From Didemnitutus sp047777955 (GTDB taxonomy: Bacteria > Verrucomicrobiota > Verrucomicrobiia > Opitutales > Opitutaceae), in assembly GCF_047777955.1 (NCBI RefSeq), contig NZ_CP180537.1, positions 1,612,001 through 1,676,000 of the forward strand: 64,000 nt of DNA. Direction: 5' to 3'. Positions 8,596 through 17,983 of this stretch are shown here, one piece after another (position 1 is the stretch's first letter; each line of letters starts with the position of its first letter). The notes beneath the pieces were generated by a model. It saw nothing but the letters and a program-made list of their open reading frames with translations, was not told the DNA's origin and ran no database searches. A program made the position numbers and the translations under genes.

Positions 8596-10782
8596 TCAGC
8601 TGCGCGGCAGCGTCGGGGCGGGCATCGGGGCGCGCTTGGCCCACATCGGCGTGTCGGCGAGGCGGACGGCGTCGGACACGACGCGGAGCGCCTCGCGCAG
8701 GTGGACGTCGAACTTCGAGGCCGCCTCGTGATCCTCGTCCGCGTCGGTGTCGCCGTCGGCCACGACGGGCGGCTCGGGCGGCGGCGGGTTCTTGATCACG
8801 GCGTCGAGCTTGACCTCGTGCTTCTTGAAGTCGGTCTTCGTGAGCAGGGCCTTGAACTCGGCGTCGAATTTCTTGCCGGTGGCCTCGATCGTCTGCTTTT
8901 CGGCGCGGCGCTTCTCGAGGTTGAGCGAGACGGTCTTCTGCTCCGTGCGCTGGCGGAACCAGTCGATGTTCTGCTTGAGCACGCTGAACTCCTCGAGGGA
9001 ATCCTGGCGGTGCTTGCTGGCGGCGAGGAGCGGGCCGACGAAGGCCTGGTTGAGCGGCTTGCCTTCGAAGGGCGACGAGCTGATCTCGTCCCACACGAGG
9101 GCGTTGGGTTCCGTGGCTTCGCCGACCTCGATGTAGTCGTCGATCGAGGGGAGGACGATGTCGGGCGTGACGCCCTTCTTCTGGGTCGAGGAGCCGTTGG
9201 GCAGGTAGTATTTCTGCGTGGTGAGCTTGGCGGCGCCGGGCTTGCCGTAGTCGCGGGCGAGGCGGGGCAGGTAGTGCTGCATCTCGAAGATGACTTGGAC
9301 GGTGCCCTTGCCGTAGGTGGTGCTGTCGCCGACGATGACGGCGCGGCCGTAGTTCTGCATGGCGCCGGCGAAGATCTCGGAGGCCGACGCGCTGAAGCGC
9401 GAGGTGAGGATCGCGAGCGGGCCGTCGTAGGTGATGGCGCGGTTGGTGTCGCGGCCGACGGAGACGCGGCCGGCGGAGTCGCGCACCTGGACGACGGGGC
9501 CCTGATCGATGAACAGGCCGCTGAGGTTGATGGCTTCGGAGAGGAGGCCGCCGCCGTTGCGGCGCAGGTCGAGGATGAGCGCGGTGATGTTCTCCTGCTT
9601 CAGCTTGGTGATGAGCTCGGCGACGTCGTTGCTGGCGGAGGCGCGGTTGGCCTCGTCGGTGTCGCCGCCATTCTCGCCGTAGAAGGAGTTCAGCGTGATG
9701 ACGCCGATGTTGCTGATCTTCCCGCTGGCGTCCGGAACTTCGTAGACTTCGGCGGAGGCGCGGGCCTGGTTGATCTTGATGACGTCGCGGACGATCGTGA
9801 CCGACTCGGTCTTGGACTGGTCGACGGCCTTCTGGGGGATGATCGAGAGGGTGACCTTGGTGCCCTTGGCGCCGCGGATCATCTGCACGATTTGCTTGTT
9901 GCGCATGCCGACGACGTCGACGGCCTCCTGGCCGTCCTGCTGCACGGCGACGATCTTGTCGTTCGGTTTCACCTTGCCGGTGAGGTCGGCCGGGCCGCCG
10001 GGGACGACACTGACGATCTTGCAGTAGCCCTCCTCGTCGACGGTGAGCACGGCGCCGATGCCGACAAGGTGGAGGTTGATGTCGACGTTGAAGTCGTCGA
10101 GGTCGGCGGCGGAGAAATACGACGAGTGCGGGTCGTAGAGGCGGGTGAACGCGGTGAGGAAACGGGCTTCGATCTCGGAGGGCTGGACCTCCGTCGTGTT
10201 CTTGAGGAAGCGGTCGAAGCGCTTCGCCATCGTGGCCTTGGCGGCCTCGACGGTCTTCTTGTTGAGGAGCTCGTTGATCAGTTCGGCCTTGAGGCGGCGC
10301 GACCAGAGATCGTCGGCGGCGGCCTGATCGGCCGGCCAGGGAGCCTTGGAGCGATCGATGGTGTAGGTCTCGTCGGTGGTCAGATCGATGTCCTTGGCGA
10401 GTTGGGCGTGCACCCAGGTGACGCGGGTGCGGACGCGCTGCTCGAAGAGGCCGAAGATGCGGAAGGCGGCGTCGATGTTGCCGTTGATGGCCATGCTGTC
10501 TTCGAGGCTGGGGCCGTAGAGGCGGCGAAGGGACTGCTCGTCGCTGGCGGTGAAGTAGAGGCGTTGCGGGTCGAGAAACGCCATGTAGTCGGTCACCAGC
10601 TTGGGGTAGTCCTCCGAGCGCAGGCCGTTGCGGTTGAAATGCACGTAATTGAGCATCTCCTTCAACGTGCGCACCTCATTCTGCATGAGGGGATTCGTGG
10701 TGTAGTCGCGATCGGTGATCGCGAAGGCCACGGGCACGGCGGCCAGCCAGAGAGCGACGCGGAGAAAGCGTGGAAATCGCAT
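8596..10782 (-). CDS. prc: Tail-specific (C-terminal processing) S41 protease, Prc-like
   Basis: Periplasmic serine protease that degrades or trims proteins from the C-terminus; 728 residues, close to E. coli Prc in size and order. A signal peptide is at 1-21, an N-terminal helical region follows to about 235, and a PDZ domain lies at about 240-315 (GPADLTGKVKPNDKIV). The S41 catalytic domain covers about 355-540. The catalytic dyad is Ser466 in the RFSASASEIF motif and Lys492 in TYGKGTVQ, matching Ser452 and Lys477 of E. coli Prc. A C-terminal helical DUF3340-like region with a charged tail ends in a Pro-rich stretch. Single gene, convergent with prmC. Confidence 0.95.
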   Translation of the reverse strand: MRFPRFLRVALWLAAVPVAFAITDRDYTTNPLMQNEVRTLKEMLNYVHFNRNGLRSEDYPKLVTDYMAFLDPQRLYFTASDEQSLRRLYGPSLEDSMAINGNIDAAFRIFGLFEQRVRTRVTWVHAQLAKDIDLTTDETYTIDRSKAPWPADQAAADDLWSRRLKAELINELLNKKTVEAAKATMAKRFDRFLKNTTEVQPSEIEARFLTAFTRLYDPHSSYFSAADLDDFNVDINLHLVGIGAVLTVDEEGYCKIVSVVPGGPADLTGKVKPNDKIVAVQQDGQEAVDVVGMRNKQIVQMIRGAKGTKVTLSIIPQKAVDQSKTESVTIVRDVIKINQARASAEVYEVPDASGKISNIGVITLNSFYGENGGDTDEANRASASNDVAELITKLKQENITALILDLRRNGGGLLSEAINLSGLFIDQGPVVQVRDSAGRVSVGRDTNRAITYDGPLAILTSRFSASASEIFAGAMQNYGRAVIVGDSTTYGKGTVQVIFEMQHYLPRLARDYGKPGAAKLTTQKYYLPNGSSTQKKGVTPDIVLPSIDDYIEVGEATEPNALVWDEISSSPFEGKPLNQAFVGPLLAASKHRQDSLEEFSVLKQNIDWFRQRTEQKTVSLNLEKRRAEKQTIEATGKKFDAEFKALLTKTDFKKHEVKLDAVIKNPPPPEPPVVADGDTDADEDHEAASKFDVHLREALRVVSDAVRLADTPMWAKRAPMPAPTLPRS

Positions 10783-10927
10783 GAGGAGGAGTTAGTCGCG
10801 CGGGGCGGAGGTTTGTTTCCTAAATCGGTGAAGTGCGGGTGGGGTGCGGCGAAGGACGCGGAAAACGAGGCGCCCGCGGGTGGGCCAACGGTTTACCATC
10901 GGCGCGGGCGGGTGTGGCTTGAGGGCG

Positions 10928-11830
10928 TCAACGGCGGCTGAGGAGGTCTTTCGCGTCATCGAGCAGGCGTTTCTCCTGCTCAGTAAGAGCGCCGAAGCCG
11001 TGCGAATTTATCTTGTCGAGAATGCGATCGACCTCGGCGCGGAGGTCGGCCGGGCCGGTCGGCGCGATCGACGCGGGCGGCACCGGGGCGGCCGCGGCGG
11101 GCTTGGCGCGACGCGGAAGAGAGGGGAGGCGGAAGAGGCTGCCCGCCGCACGATCCCAGCCGTTGTTGGCGTAGAAAAACCGGTAGTAGAGCCATCCGGC
11201 CAGCATGCCGCCGAGGTGCGCCGAGTGCGCGATGCCCATGCCGCCGTCGAGCGTGCCGCCAGGCAACTCGTTCAGCAGCAGGCCGAGGAGGCTGATGCCG
11301 AGAAGGATCCACGCGGCGATCTTCGGTCGCAGCGTCAGGGGCAGGACGAAAAAGAGCAGAAACGTGATCTCGCGCTCGGGGGCGACGCAGGCGAAGAACA
11401 CGAACATGCCCGCCACGACGGCGGAGGCGCCGACGAGCGAGGTGGGGGTCGAACTCCAGAAGTGGCAGGCGAACCACAGCAGGCCGCCCAGCACCGAGGC
11501 CGCGGCGCTGAATTGCACCACGCCGCGCGAACCGAGCATGGGCGCGATTTCCCGGCCGATCAGGAACAGGCCGAGCGCGTTGACCACCAGGTGGAGGATG
11601 TTGGCGTGAAGGAAGCTGAAGGTGAGCAGCGTCCAAATCTTGCCCTGGAGCAGGGCGGCGGGCGACAGCGCGAAGAGCTGCTGCAGCGCGCTGCTGTGCA
11701 GCAGCAGCTGGAAGACGAACTGCAGGACCGATCCGGCGATCACCGCGCTCAACAGCCACGTCAGCGCGGAGGTGGTTTCGCGCGGGTAGTCTGAGCGCAT
11801 GTAAGAACGGTCCGAAAGCATCGGCCGCAA
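10928..11830 (-). CDS. Rhomboid-family intramembrane serine protease
   Basis: Cleaves transmembrane substrates within the membrane. Six hydrophobic segments are visible between about residues 22 and 220. The catalytic serine is in GASA (about Ser136) and the paired histidine in AHSAHLGG (about His205). The HANILHLVVNALGL segment of helix 2 supplies the conserved His/Asn residues. A soluble C-terminal tail (about 225-300) is Pro/Ala-rich and then forms an acidic-basic helix (RILDKINSHG, LTEQEKRLL), as in rhomboids with a short C-terminal helical domain. The start at 11830 could also be the internal Met at 11818 or 11800; none changes the core. Monocistronic as far as the sequence shows. Confidence 0.93.
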   Translation of the reverse strand: MRPMLSDRSYMRSDYPRETTSALTWLLSAVIAGSVLQFVFQLLLHSSALQQLFALSPAALLQGKIWTLLTFSFLHANILHLVVNALGLFLIGREIAPMLGSRGVVQFSAAASVLGGLLWFACHFWSSTPTSLVGASAVVAGMFVFFACVAPEREITFLLFFVLPLTLRPKIAAWILLGISLLGLLLNELPGGTLDGGMGIAHSAHLGGMLAGWLYYRFFYANNGWDRAAGSLFRLPSLPRRAKPAAAAPVPPASIAPTGPADLRAEVDRILDKINSHGFGALTEQEKRLLDDAKDLLSRR

Positions 11831-11954
11831 ATTACGCCAGCCTCATCCAAATACAAGCCCCACGTCGGACGCGCGCTCGCCGCATGACGCGATGTTCCCG
11901 CACAGTGGCTGTGGCGCCGCTTGACATGCCTGATCAACGTTCTTGTATGCGCGC

Positions 11955-12188
11955 ATGGCTAACAAAGCAGAGAAGTGGAAGGAGAACGCCCCGGGCAAGT
12001 TCTACGTCGATCAGCAGTGCATTGACTGCGATCTTTGCCGCGAGACGGCGCCCAATTTTTTCACGCGCCATGACGAAGGCGGCTATTCCTTCGTCCACAA
12101 GCAGCCGACCACCGAGGAAGAAACGGCCCTCTGCATGGAAGCCCTCGAAGGCTGCCCCGTTGAGGCCATCGGCAACGACGGCGAGTAA
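11955..12188 (+). CDS. Ferredoxin, single [4Fe-4S] cluster type
   Basis: Small electron carrier of 77 residues. Cysteines in CIDCDLC (about 22-28) and ECCP-like EGCPVEAI (about 65-72) fit a one-cluster bacterial ferredoxin; the first two of these plus the last cysteine are in the usual ligand spacing and an extra Cys (CMEAL) lies 8 residues before the last. An upstream in-frame TTG adds four residues, but MANKAEK is the natural start. It is followed by its own terminator, so it is not cotranscribed with the receptor gene downstream. The redox partner is not identifiable here. Confidence 0.9.
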   Translation: MANKAEKWKENAPGKFYVDQQCIDCDLCRETAPNFFTRHDEGGYSFVHKQPTTEEETALCMEALEGCPVEAIGNDGE

Positions 12189-12215
12189 GCCGTCCGCGTT
12201 TCCCGCCCATTCCTG

Positions 12216-12246
12216 CCGCTGTGGAATCCCGCAGCGGTTTCTTTTT
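12216..12246 (+). terminator. Rho-independent terminator of the ferredoxin gene
   Basis: Stem CCGCTG (12216-12221) with CAGCGG (12232-12237), a 10-base loop, then TTTCTTTTT. It lies only 20 bases before the next start codon, so the receptor gene's promoter must lie within this short gap or upstream. Confidence 0.75.
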
Positions 12247-12265
12247 CACTTTTCTGTTAAGCGGC

Positions 12266-14122
12266 ATGAATAAATTTAGAAACACGATCGGGGCGCCCCT
12301 TGGCGCCATGCTTTTCCTGGGAGCGGGCGCCGCCGCGTCGATGCGGGCGGCGGAGGCCGACGGTCCGCAGGCGCGCCTGCCGGACTTTGTCGTCCAGGAC
12401 TCCCGCGTGGCCAACGACGAGCCGGCGGGCACGCTGGCCATGCCGGTCTCGGCGTTGCGCTATGAGCCGCGGGTCGACGTGCAGGCGCGCAACTTCGCGG
12501 AGGCGCAGGCCGACGTCAGCATTCGCGGCGGCGTGTTCGAAGCGACCGGCGTGCGCATCGGTGCCGCCGCGCTGTCCGATCCGCAGACCGGCCACTACTT
12601 CTTCGAACTTCCGATCGCGCCCGAGATGCTCGGGGCGCCCGCGGTGCTTACCGGGCTCGACAACGCCGCCGGCGGCTTCAACGCCGGCACCGGCACCGTG
12701 AGCTACGCGTGGAGCCCGGTGCGGGCGGGCGGGCGGGTCGGCGTCGCCACCGGCGCCAACGCCTACCGCCGCGGCTCGCTCTACGGGGCGGCGACCCGCG
12801 CGGTGGGCGAACGCGACGTGCTCGGCGCCGACTTCGCCGTGGCCCAGTCCCGCGCGGACGGTGCCGTGCCGTTCGGCGATCACGATTTTTCGCGCGCGAA
12901 CGGCCGCCTCCAGTGGCGGACGGCGCAGGCGCAGACCGACGCCTTTGTCGGTTACCAGCGGAAATTCTTCGGCTGGCCGAATCTCTACACGCCGTTTGGT
13001 TTCAACGAAACCGAGAACCTCCAGACCGTGCTCGCCCTGGTGAATCACGCCTGGCGCGATGCGCAGGGCAACGAGTTCAACGCCGCCGCCTTCTACCGGC
13101 GCAACAAGGACGACTACGAATTCAACCGCGCCGTGCCGGGCGCCTCCAACCCGTTCCAGCACACCACCTGGCTGCGCGGCGTCGACCTCGCCGGCCGCGT
13201 GCAGCTGGCCGATGCGGCCGTGCGCTACTCGGTCGACGCGTCGCGCGACCACCTGGAGTCGACCGCCCTGACCTTCGGCCGCTTCCGGGACCGCACGCTC
13301 GCCAAGGCCGCACTGGTTCCCGAACTCGCCCGTCCCCTCGGTGCGGGCCAGCTCCTGACCCGTGCCGGCGCGACGTTCGACCACTCGGACCGCGACGGCT
13401 CGGCGTGGTCGCCGCTCGCCGGGCTCGACTGGCGCGCGGACGGCGGACGCCGCGTGCGGTTCGAGTATGCCGAGACGACGCAGCTTCCCTCCTACACGGC
13501 GCTCAACTCGAATCCCGGCGCCGGCCTCTTCCGCGGCAACCCCGACCTCGGTCGCGCGCGCGCGCGCAACCTCGAGCTCGCCGCCGCCGCCGAGTGGCGC
13601 GGCTGGTCGTTCGAAGCCGCGGTCTTCCGCCGCTGGGATGACGGGTTGGTGGACTGGACGTTTCGCCGCGGCGTCGTCGCCCGCACGGCGAACCCGGTCG
13701 ACACCACGACCGACGGCCTCGAGGCGCTCGCGATCCATCGCAGCTCCCGGGTCGACGTGACGCTGGGCTACGCCTGGCTGCACAAGCGCAGCGACTATGG
13801 GGCGGCGCCGGTGGACGCGAGTTTCTATGCCTTGAACTTTCCTGAGCACCGCGCGACGGCCGCGGTGCGCTGGCGCATCGGCGGCGGCCTCGAGCTGCGC
13901 AGCGACAACGAGTATCGCGTGCAGTCACCGAACGTGCTGCGTGTGACCGGCGGCGACCGGGCGCTGCTGTCCTCGGCCGGTCTCTACTACCTGCCGCCCG
14001 CGTGGCGCGGCTGGGAGTTTTCCGTGCTGGTCGACAACCTCTGGAACTCCGGCTTCCAGGAGGTGCCCGCGGTGCCGGCGTCGCCGCGCCAGTGGGCGCT
14101 CGCCGCCGCGTTCCGCTGGTAG
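12266..14122 (+). CDS. TonB-dependent receptor-like outer-membrane protein
   Basis: Predicted outer-membrane beta-barrel of 618 residues. A signal peptide is visible (about 1-33). The plug region (about 45-150) has ADVSIRGG, GVRIGAA and DPQTGHYFFELPI, followed by VLTGLDNAAGGFNAGTGTV, a variant of the usual plug motif ending. The rest alternates aromatic and polar strands and ends in a terminal aromatic residue (FRW). The barrel is shorter than large SusC-type receptors and nearer to vitamin- or siderophore-type receptors. The substrate is unknown and there is no adjacent transporter. The upstream 15 codons of the open frame lie in the ferredoxin terminator, so the ATG at 12266 is chosen. Confidence 0.8.
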   Translation: MNKFRNTIGAPLGAMLFLGAGAAASMRAAEADGPQARLPDFVVQDSRVANDEPAGTLAMPVSALRYEPRVDVQARNFAEAQADVSIRGGVFEATGVRIGAAALSDPQTGHYFFELPIAPEMLGAPAVLTGLDNAAGGFNAGTGTVSYAWSPVRAGGRVGVATGANAYRRGSLYGAATRAVGERDVLGADFAVAQSRADGAVPFGDHDFSRANGRLQWRTAQAQTDAFVGYQRKFFGWPNLYTPFGFNETENLQTVLALVNHAWRDAQGNEFNAAAFYRRNKDDYEFNRAVPGASNPFQHTTWLRGVDLAGRVQLADAAVRYSVDASRDHLESTALTFGRFRDRTLAKAALVPELARPLGAGQLLTRAGATFDHSDRDGSAWSPLAGLDWRADGGRRVRFEYAETTQLPSYTALNSNPGAGLFRGNPDLGRARARNLELAAAAEWRGWSFEAAVFRRWDDGLVDWTFRRGVVARTANPVDTTTDGLEALAIHRSSRVDVTLGYAWLHKRSDYGAAPVDASFYALNFPEHRATAAVRWRIGGGLELRSDNEYRVQSPNVLRVTGGDRALLSSAGLYYLPPAWRGWEFSVLVDNLWNSGFQEVPAVPASPRQWALAAAFRW

Positions 14123-14212
14123 GATTACACGGGCCCGGCGCCGTTTCCAGCGGCGCAAATTTCACTGGAAAAATCCGGCGCGCCACGGATTTTAGCCCGA
14201 ACCTTTTCCGCC

Positions 14213-14905
14213 ATGACCATCTGGATTGTCCTCATCATCGTTCCCATGTTGTTCGGTCTCTACGCGCAGATGCGCGTGATGAGCGCCTACCGCAAGAACG
14301 TCGAGATCCCCTCGCGCGGCCGCATCACCGGCCGCGAGGCCGCGGCGGCCGTGATGGAGAGCGCCGGCATCCACGACGTCGAGATCGTCCGCGTCGAGGG
14401 CGAGCTCTCCGACCACTACGATCCCGCCAACCGCCGCCTCGCCCTCTCGGAGCACAACTACGATGGCACCAGTCTCGCCGCGCTTGGCGTCGCTGCGCAC
14501 GAGGCCGGCCACGCCATCCAGCACAAGGTGGGTTATGCCATGATGACGGTCCGCCAGACGCTGGTGCCGGCGACGCAGATCGCCTCCGGTGCCTCGCAGC
14601 TGCTCATCATCCTCGGCATCGTGCTCGGAGCCTCCAAGGCCGGCGGCATGTTCCTGATGCTCGGCGCCGTGGCGCTGGCGGTCATCTGCCTGTTCCAGCT
14701 GGTCACGCTTCCCGTCGAGTTCGACGCCAGCCGGCGCGCCAAGGCCCAGCTGGTCAACCTCGGCATCGTCGGCGCGGACGAGATGGAGGGCGTGCACGAG
14801 ACGCTCGATGCCGCCGCCCTCACCTACGTGGCCGCGTTCGTCGCCTCGCTCGGCAGCTTGCTGCACATCCTGCTGCTGCTCGCCGGCGGCCGGCGCAACG
14901 ACTGA
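14213..14905 (+). CDS. Zinc metallopeptidase, YugP-like membrane protein
   Basis: Predicted membrane-embedded neutral zinc metallopeptidase of 230 residues (DUF zn_peptidase_2/YugP type). The zinc motif HEAGH is at about 96-100. An N-terminal membrane segment (about 2-18), two central hydrophobic segments (about 118-165) and one C-terminal segment (about 205-222) are visible. The VEFDASRRAK stretch after the central helices is typical and supplies a probable third ligand. The physiological substrate is not known in this family. Single gene, followed by a strong terminator. Confidence 0.92.
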   Translation: MTIWIVLIIVPMLFGLYAQMRVMSAYRKNVEIPSRGRITGREAAAAVMESAGIHDVEIVRVEGELSDHYDPANRRLALSEHNYDGTSLAALGVAAHEAGHAIQHKVGYAMMTVRQTLVPATQIASGASQLLIILGIVLGASKAGGMFLMLGAVALAVICLFQLVTLPVEFDASRRAKAQLVNLGIVGADEMEGVHETLDAAALTYVAAFVASLGSLLHILLLLAGGRRND

Positions 14906-14931
14906 GGCCCCGCGTCAGTCGACTTCGTCTC

Positions 14932-14960
14932 ACGCCAGCCGTCGCGGCTGGCGTTTTTTT
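14932..14960 (+). terminator. Rho-independent terminator
   Basis: A 9-bp perfect stem ACGCCAGCC/GGCTGGCGT with a 5-base loop, followed directly by a run of seven T. Terminates the metallopeptidase gene. Confidence 0.93.
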
Positions 14961-14974
14961 GTCGGGTGCCGGTT

Positions 14975-15511
14975 TCAGCGGGCGGGATTGCCCCGCACGC
15001 ACGCGCCGGCGGGCACGTCGCGGGTGACGACGCTCATGGCGCCGACGACCGCGCGCTCGCCCACGGTCACGCCCGGCAGCACGAACGCCCGCGCGCCGAC
15101 GAACGCCCGCGCGCCGACGACGATCGGGGCGGTCAGCAGCGGCCACTCGGCGTCCGCGACATCGTGCGTGCCGGTGCAAAGGTAGGCCTCCTGCGCGACC
15201 AGCGCCCCGGCGTGCAGCGTGATGCGGTCGAGGGAATACAGGTTGGTGCGGTCGCCGACGCACGCGGCGTCGTGCAGCTCGACGTTCCAGGGCATCGCGA
15301 TGCGCGCGCGCTGGTGCACGAACGGCCGGCCGGAAATCGTCGCGCCGAAGACGCGTAGGACGAGCAGCCGCCACGGATTGAGCGGTTTCGGCGTCCAGCG
15401 GCAGAGCAGCGTCCACGCGCAATCCCACGCCAGGGCGGCGAGCCGCTGGGAGAGACTCCAGGGCGAGCGGCGCCCGGGGGCTTGGCGGCGGGAGAGCGGC
15501 GCGGTTCTCAT
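14975..15511 (-). CDS. WcaF-like hexapeptide-repeat acetyltransferase
   Basis: Predicted acyltransferase that modifies an exopolysaccharide or glycan precursor. The 178-residue product has a short helical N-terminus with a Trp-rich CRWTPKPLNPWRLLVLR segment, then left-handed beta-helix hexapeptide repeats (about 60-175), including the THD motif region (CTGTHDVAD) and VGARAFVGARAFVLPGV. This layout matches the putative colanic-acid acetyltransferase WcaF group. It lies 45 bases downstream of GDP-mannose 4,6-dehydratase on the same strand, which supports a role in surface-polysaccharide synthesis. The acceptor sugar is not predictable. Confidence 0.85.
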   Translation of the reverse strand: MRTAPLSRRQAPGRRSPWSLSQRLAALAWDCAWTLLCRWTPKPLNPWRLLVLRVFGATISGRPFVHQRARIAMPWNVELHDAACVGDRTNLYSLDRITLHAGALVAQEAYLCTGTHDVADAEWPLLTAPIVVGARAFVGARAFVLPGVTVGERAVVGAMSVVTRDVPAGACVRGNPAR

Positions 15512-15556
15512 CGGAGGTGCGATAGGGTCGCGGTTCGTCGGGCGCGCGTCGAGCCT

Positions 15557-16558
15557 TCAGCGTGCCGGCTCGGCTCCGTCGAGCAGCGCGAGGTCGGCTT
15601 GCACCATGAGGCGGGCGAGGTCGGCCATCTTCGTGCGCGGCGTCCAGCCGAGCAGGCGGTGGGCCTTCGCGGCGTCGCCGACCAGGCGGACGGGTTCGAT
15701 CGGGCGGACGTAGCGCGCGTCGAATTGCACGTAGCGCCGCCAGTCGAGGCCGACGGTTGCGAAGGCGGCGTCGATGAACTCGGCGAGGGTGTGGCTTTCC
15801 CCGGTGGCGAAGACGTAGTCGTCCGGCTCCTGCCGTTGCAGCGCGTGCCACATGCCTTCCACGAATTCGGGTGCGTAGCCCCAGTCGCGGGCCGCGTCGA
15901 GCTGGCCGAGCACGAGCTCGTGCTGCCGGCCGCGGGCGATGCGCGCCGCCGCCAGTGAAATCTTGCGCGTGACGAAGTTTTCGCCGCGACGGGGCGATTC
16001 GTGATTGTAGGCGATGCCGTTGCAGATGAAGAGGCCGTAGGCTTCGCGGTAGACGCGGCAGAGGTTGGTCGCAAAGGCCTTGGCGCAACCGTAAGGGCTC
16101 GTGGGGCGAAGCGGCGTGTCCTCGTTCTGCGGGGCGGTGGCCGGGGCCCCGAACACCTCGGAGCTCGAGGCGTGATAGAAGCGCACCGGGTGTTCCTGGT
16201 CGCGCAGGAGTTCGAGCAGGCCGAGCGTGCCGTGGCCGACTTCGTGGCAGGTGGCCTCCGGAATCTCGAAGCTGAGGCCGACGTGGCTTTGGCCGGCGAA
16301 GTGGTAGACCTCGCCGGGGCGGATGCGGCGGAACAGCCGCCGCAGCGACGTGGTGTCGTTGAGGTCGCCGTAATGGAGGAACAGCGTCTTGCCCCCGATG
16401 GCGGGATCGAGTCGCAGGTGCTCGATGCGCGAGCGATTGAACAGGCTGGCGCGGCGCACGAGACCGTGCACGACATAGCCGCGGGCGAGGAGCAGTTCAG
16501 TGAGGTAGGAGCCGTCTTGTCCGGTGATGCCCGTGATGAATGCGGTGGGAGAAGCCAT
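15557..16558 (-). CDS. gmd: GDP-mannose 4,6-dehydratase
   Basis: Converts GDP-D-mannose to GDP-4-keto-6-deoxy-D-mannose, the precursor of GDP-L-fucose, GDP-D-rhamnose and related 6-deoxysugars. The 333-residue protein is a short-chain-dehydrogenase-type epimerase with the NADP-binding GITGQDGSYL motif at about 10-19. The catalytic residues are in SSSEVFG (about 131-137) and the YxxxK motif YGCAK (Tyr156, Lys160). The residues between are YGCAK instead of the common YAAAK, a minor variation. RRASLFN and the GQLDAARDWG segment are specific to Gmd. It leads a two-gene unit with the acetyltransferase. Confidence 0.94.
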   Translation of the reverse strand: MASPTAFITGITGQDGSYLTELLLARGYVVHGLVRRASLFNRSRIEHLRLDPAIGGKTLFLHYGDLNDTTSLRRLFRRIRPGEVYHFAGQSHVGLSFEIPEATCHEVGHGTLGLLELLRDQEHPVRFYHASSSEVFGAPATAPQNEDTPLRPTSPYGCAKAFATNLCRVYREAYGLFICNGIAYNHESPRRGENFVTRKISLAAARIARGRQHELVLGQLDAARDWGYAPEFVEGMWHALQRQEPDDYVFATGESHTLAEFIDAAFATVGLDWRRYVQFDARYVRPIEPVRLVGDAAKAHRLLGWTPRTKMADLARLMVQADLALLDGAEPAR

Positions 16559-16565
16559 GCGGAGC

Positions 16566-16653
16566 TGGCGGAAGGGGAGGGATTCGAACCCCCGGAGGCT
16601 TGCGCCTCAGCGGTTTTCAAGACCGCCGCAATAGACCACTCTGCCACCCTTCC
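16566..16653 (-). tRNA. tRNA-Ser (anticodon TGA)
   Basis: An 88-base class II tRNA with a long variable arm. On the minus strand the acceptor GGAAGGG (16653-16647) pairs with CCCTTCC (16576-16570). The anticodon stem GCGGT/ACCGC encloses the loop CTTGAAA, giving anticodon TGA (reads UCA). Discriminator G and an encoded CCA are at 16569-16566. It starts 7 bases after the gmd start codon on the same strand, so it lies in front of gmd. Confidence 0.96.
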
Positions 16654-16748
16654 GGGGGAGCGAGAAATGCGCTGGCAGCGTTGGCGGATTTTGCGCAGTG
16701 TCCAGCCCGCAACTCGTCCGCGCGGGGGCCACGCGGCGGCATCGCGCC

Positions 16749-17953
16749 ATGGCCTCCCCGGAACTCAGCGTCGCCGAAATGCAGGGGCTCTACGGCCCGT
16801 TCACGATGCACGAGCGCGTCGTGCAGAAGATCTGGCTGCAGCAGGATTTCGCCGGCGCGAAGGCGGCGCTCGCCGACGGCCGCGCGCTCGAGATCGTCTC
16901 GCCCGGGCGCTGGAATCTGCTCGGCGGCCCGGATTTCCGGCACGCGCGGCTGCGCGTCGACGGCCGCGAGGTGTGCGGCGACGTCGAAGTGCATTTCCAC
17001 GCCCAGGACTGGACCGCCCACGGCCACGCCGAGAACCCGGCGTATGACGGCGTGGTGCTGCACGTGCTCCTGTTTCCGCCGCCGCCCGGGGCGCGGACGC
17101 AGCGCCGGCGGGACGGCGCGGAAATCCCCGCCCTGGTGCTGTTGCCGCTCCTGCACCGCGACCTCGAGGAATATGCGGCGGACGACGCGCTGGAGGTGCT
17201 CACCGCGCGCGACGAGTGGCGGCGCCTCGAGGCGCTGGCCAATCTCCCGCTGGCGGAATTGCGCGCGCGGCTGCAGGAACGGGCGGAGCGGCGCTGGCGC
17301 ACCAAGGTCGCCAGCGCGCGCCAGCGGGTGGCGAAGCTCGGCTTCGAGGGCGCGGCGCATCACGCCGCGCTCGAGATCCTCGGCTACCGCCACAACCGCG
17401 TGCCGATGCTGGCGGCGGCGGAGCGCTGGCCGCTCGCCGCATGGCGCGACGGACTGGCGGCCGACGCCGCGCTCGCCGCCGTGACCGGCTGGCAGCACCA
17501 CGGCGTGCGCCCGGCGAATCACCCGCGCGCCCGGCTCGCGCAATACCGCCAGTGGACCGCGCGCGTTCCCAACTGGCCCCAGCGCCTGATGGGGTGGGGC
17601 GAGGCGCTGCCCGTGCTGGCCCTGTTGCCGGACGTGACGACGGCCTACGTGCGCCGCGCGGGGAGTTCGGGCGCTGGCGCGAACGCCTGCTTCGCGAGGT
17701 GGTGGCGGAGGCCGTCGCCGGGCCGCGGCTGGACACGCTGCTGTGCGACGGCTTTCTGCCCCTGCTCGCGGCGACGCAGATGCGCCCGGGAGGGGAGGTC
17801 TTCTGGTTCCATTGGTTCGGTGGCGATCTGCCCGATGCCGTCCGGCGCGGCCTGCGGAAATTGGCGGTGACCGGCGCGCGCGACCACCCGCTGAGCCATG
17901 GGGTCGCGCAGGGCCTGTTGGGTTGGCTGATCGATCGAGAATTTAACGTGTAA
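16749..17953 (+). pseudogene. DUF2851 family protein, frame broken as read
   Basis: Conserved protein of unknown function found mainly in Bacteroidota and Verrucomicrobiota. Residues about 10-300 are continuous, with the typical N-terminal region (SPGRWNLLGGPDFRHARLR is part of it; see the short motifs GRWNLLGGPDF and GDVEVHFHAQDW) and PALVLLPLLHRDL. At GGGG 17660-17663 the frame shifts by one base. With one extra G the protein runs on to 17953 as a 401-residue product with the C-terminal motif LDTLLCDGFLPLLAA and FWFHWFGGDLP. The shift therefore looks like a lost base in a five-G run, not a degraded gene. The start MASPELS at 16749 is preferred to an upstream Met. It precedes the nusA promoter. 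Confidence 0.8.
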
Positions 17954-17983
17954 GTGCCTGTCAGCTCGCTACAGGCGGCGCGC

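Noticed and set aside
8701..10941. A 746-codon plus-strand open frame opposite the S41 protease
   Set aside because: Antisense shadow in high-GC DNA; the protease strand shows signal peptide, PDZ and catalytic residues, and this frame shows none.
11955..14122. Ferredoxin and receptor considered as an iron-uptake operon
   Set aside because: A terminator with a T run lies between them and nothing else iron-related is near.
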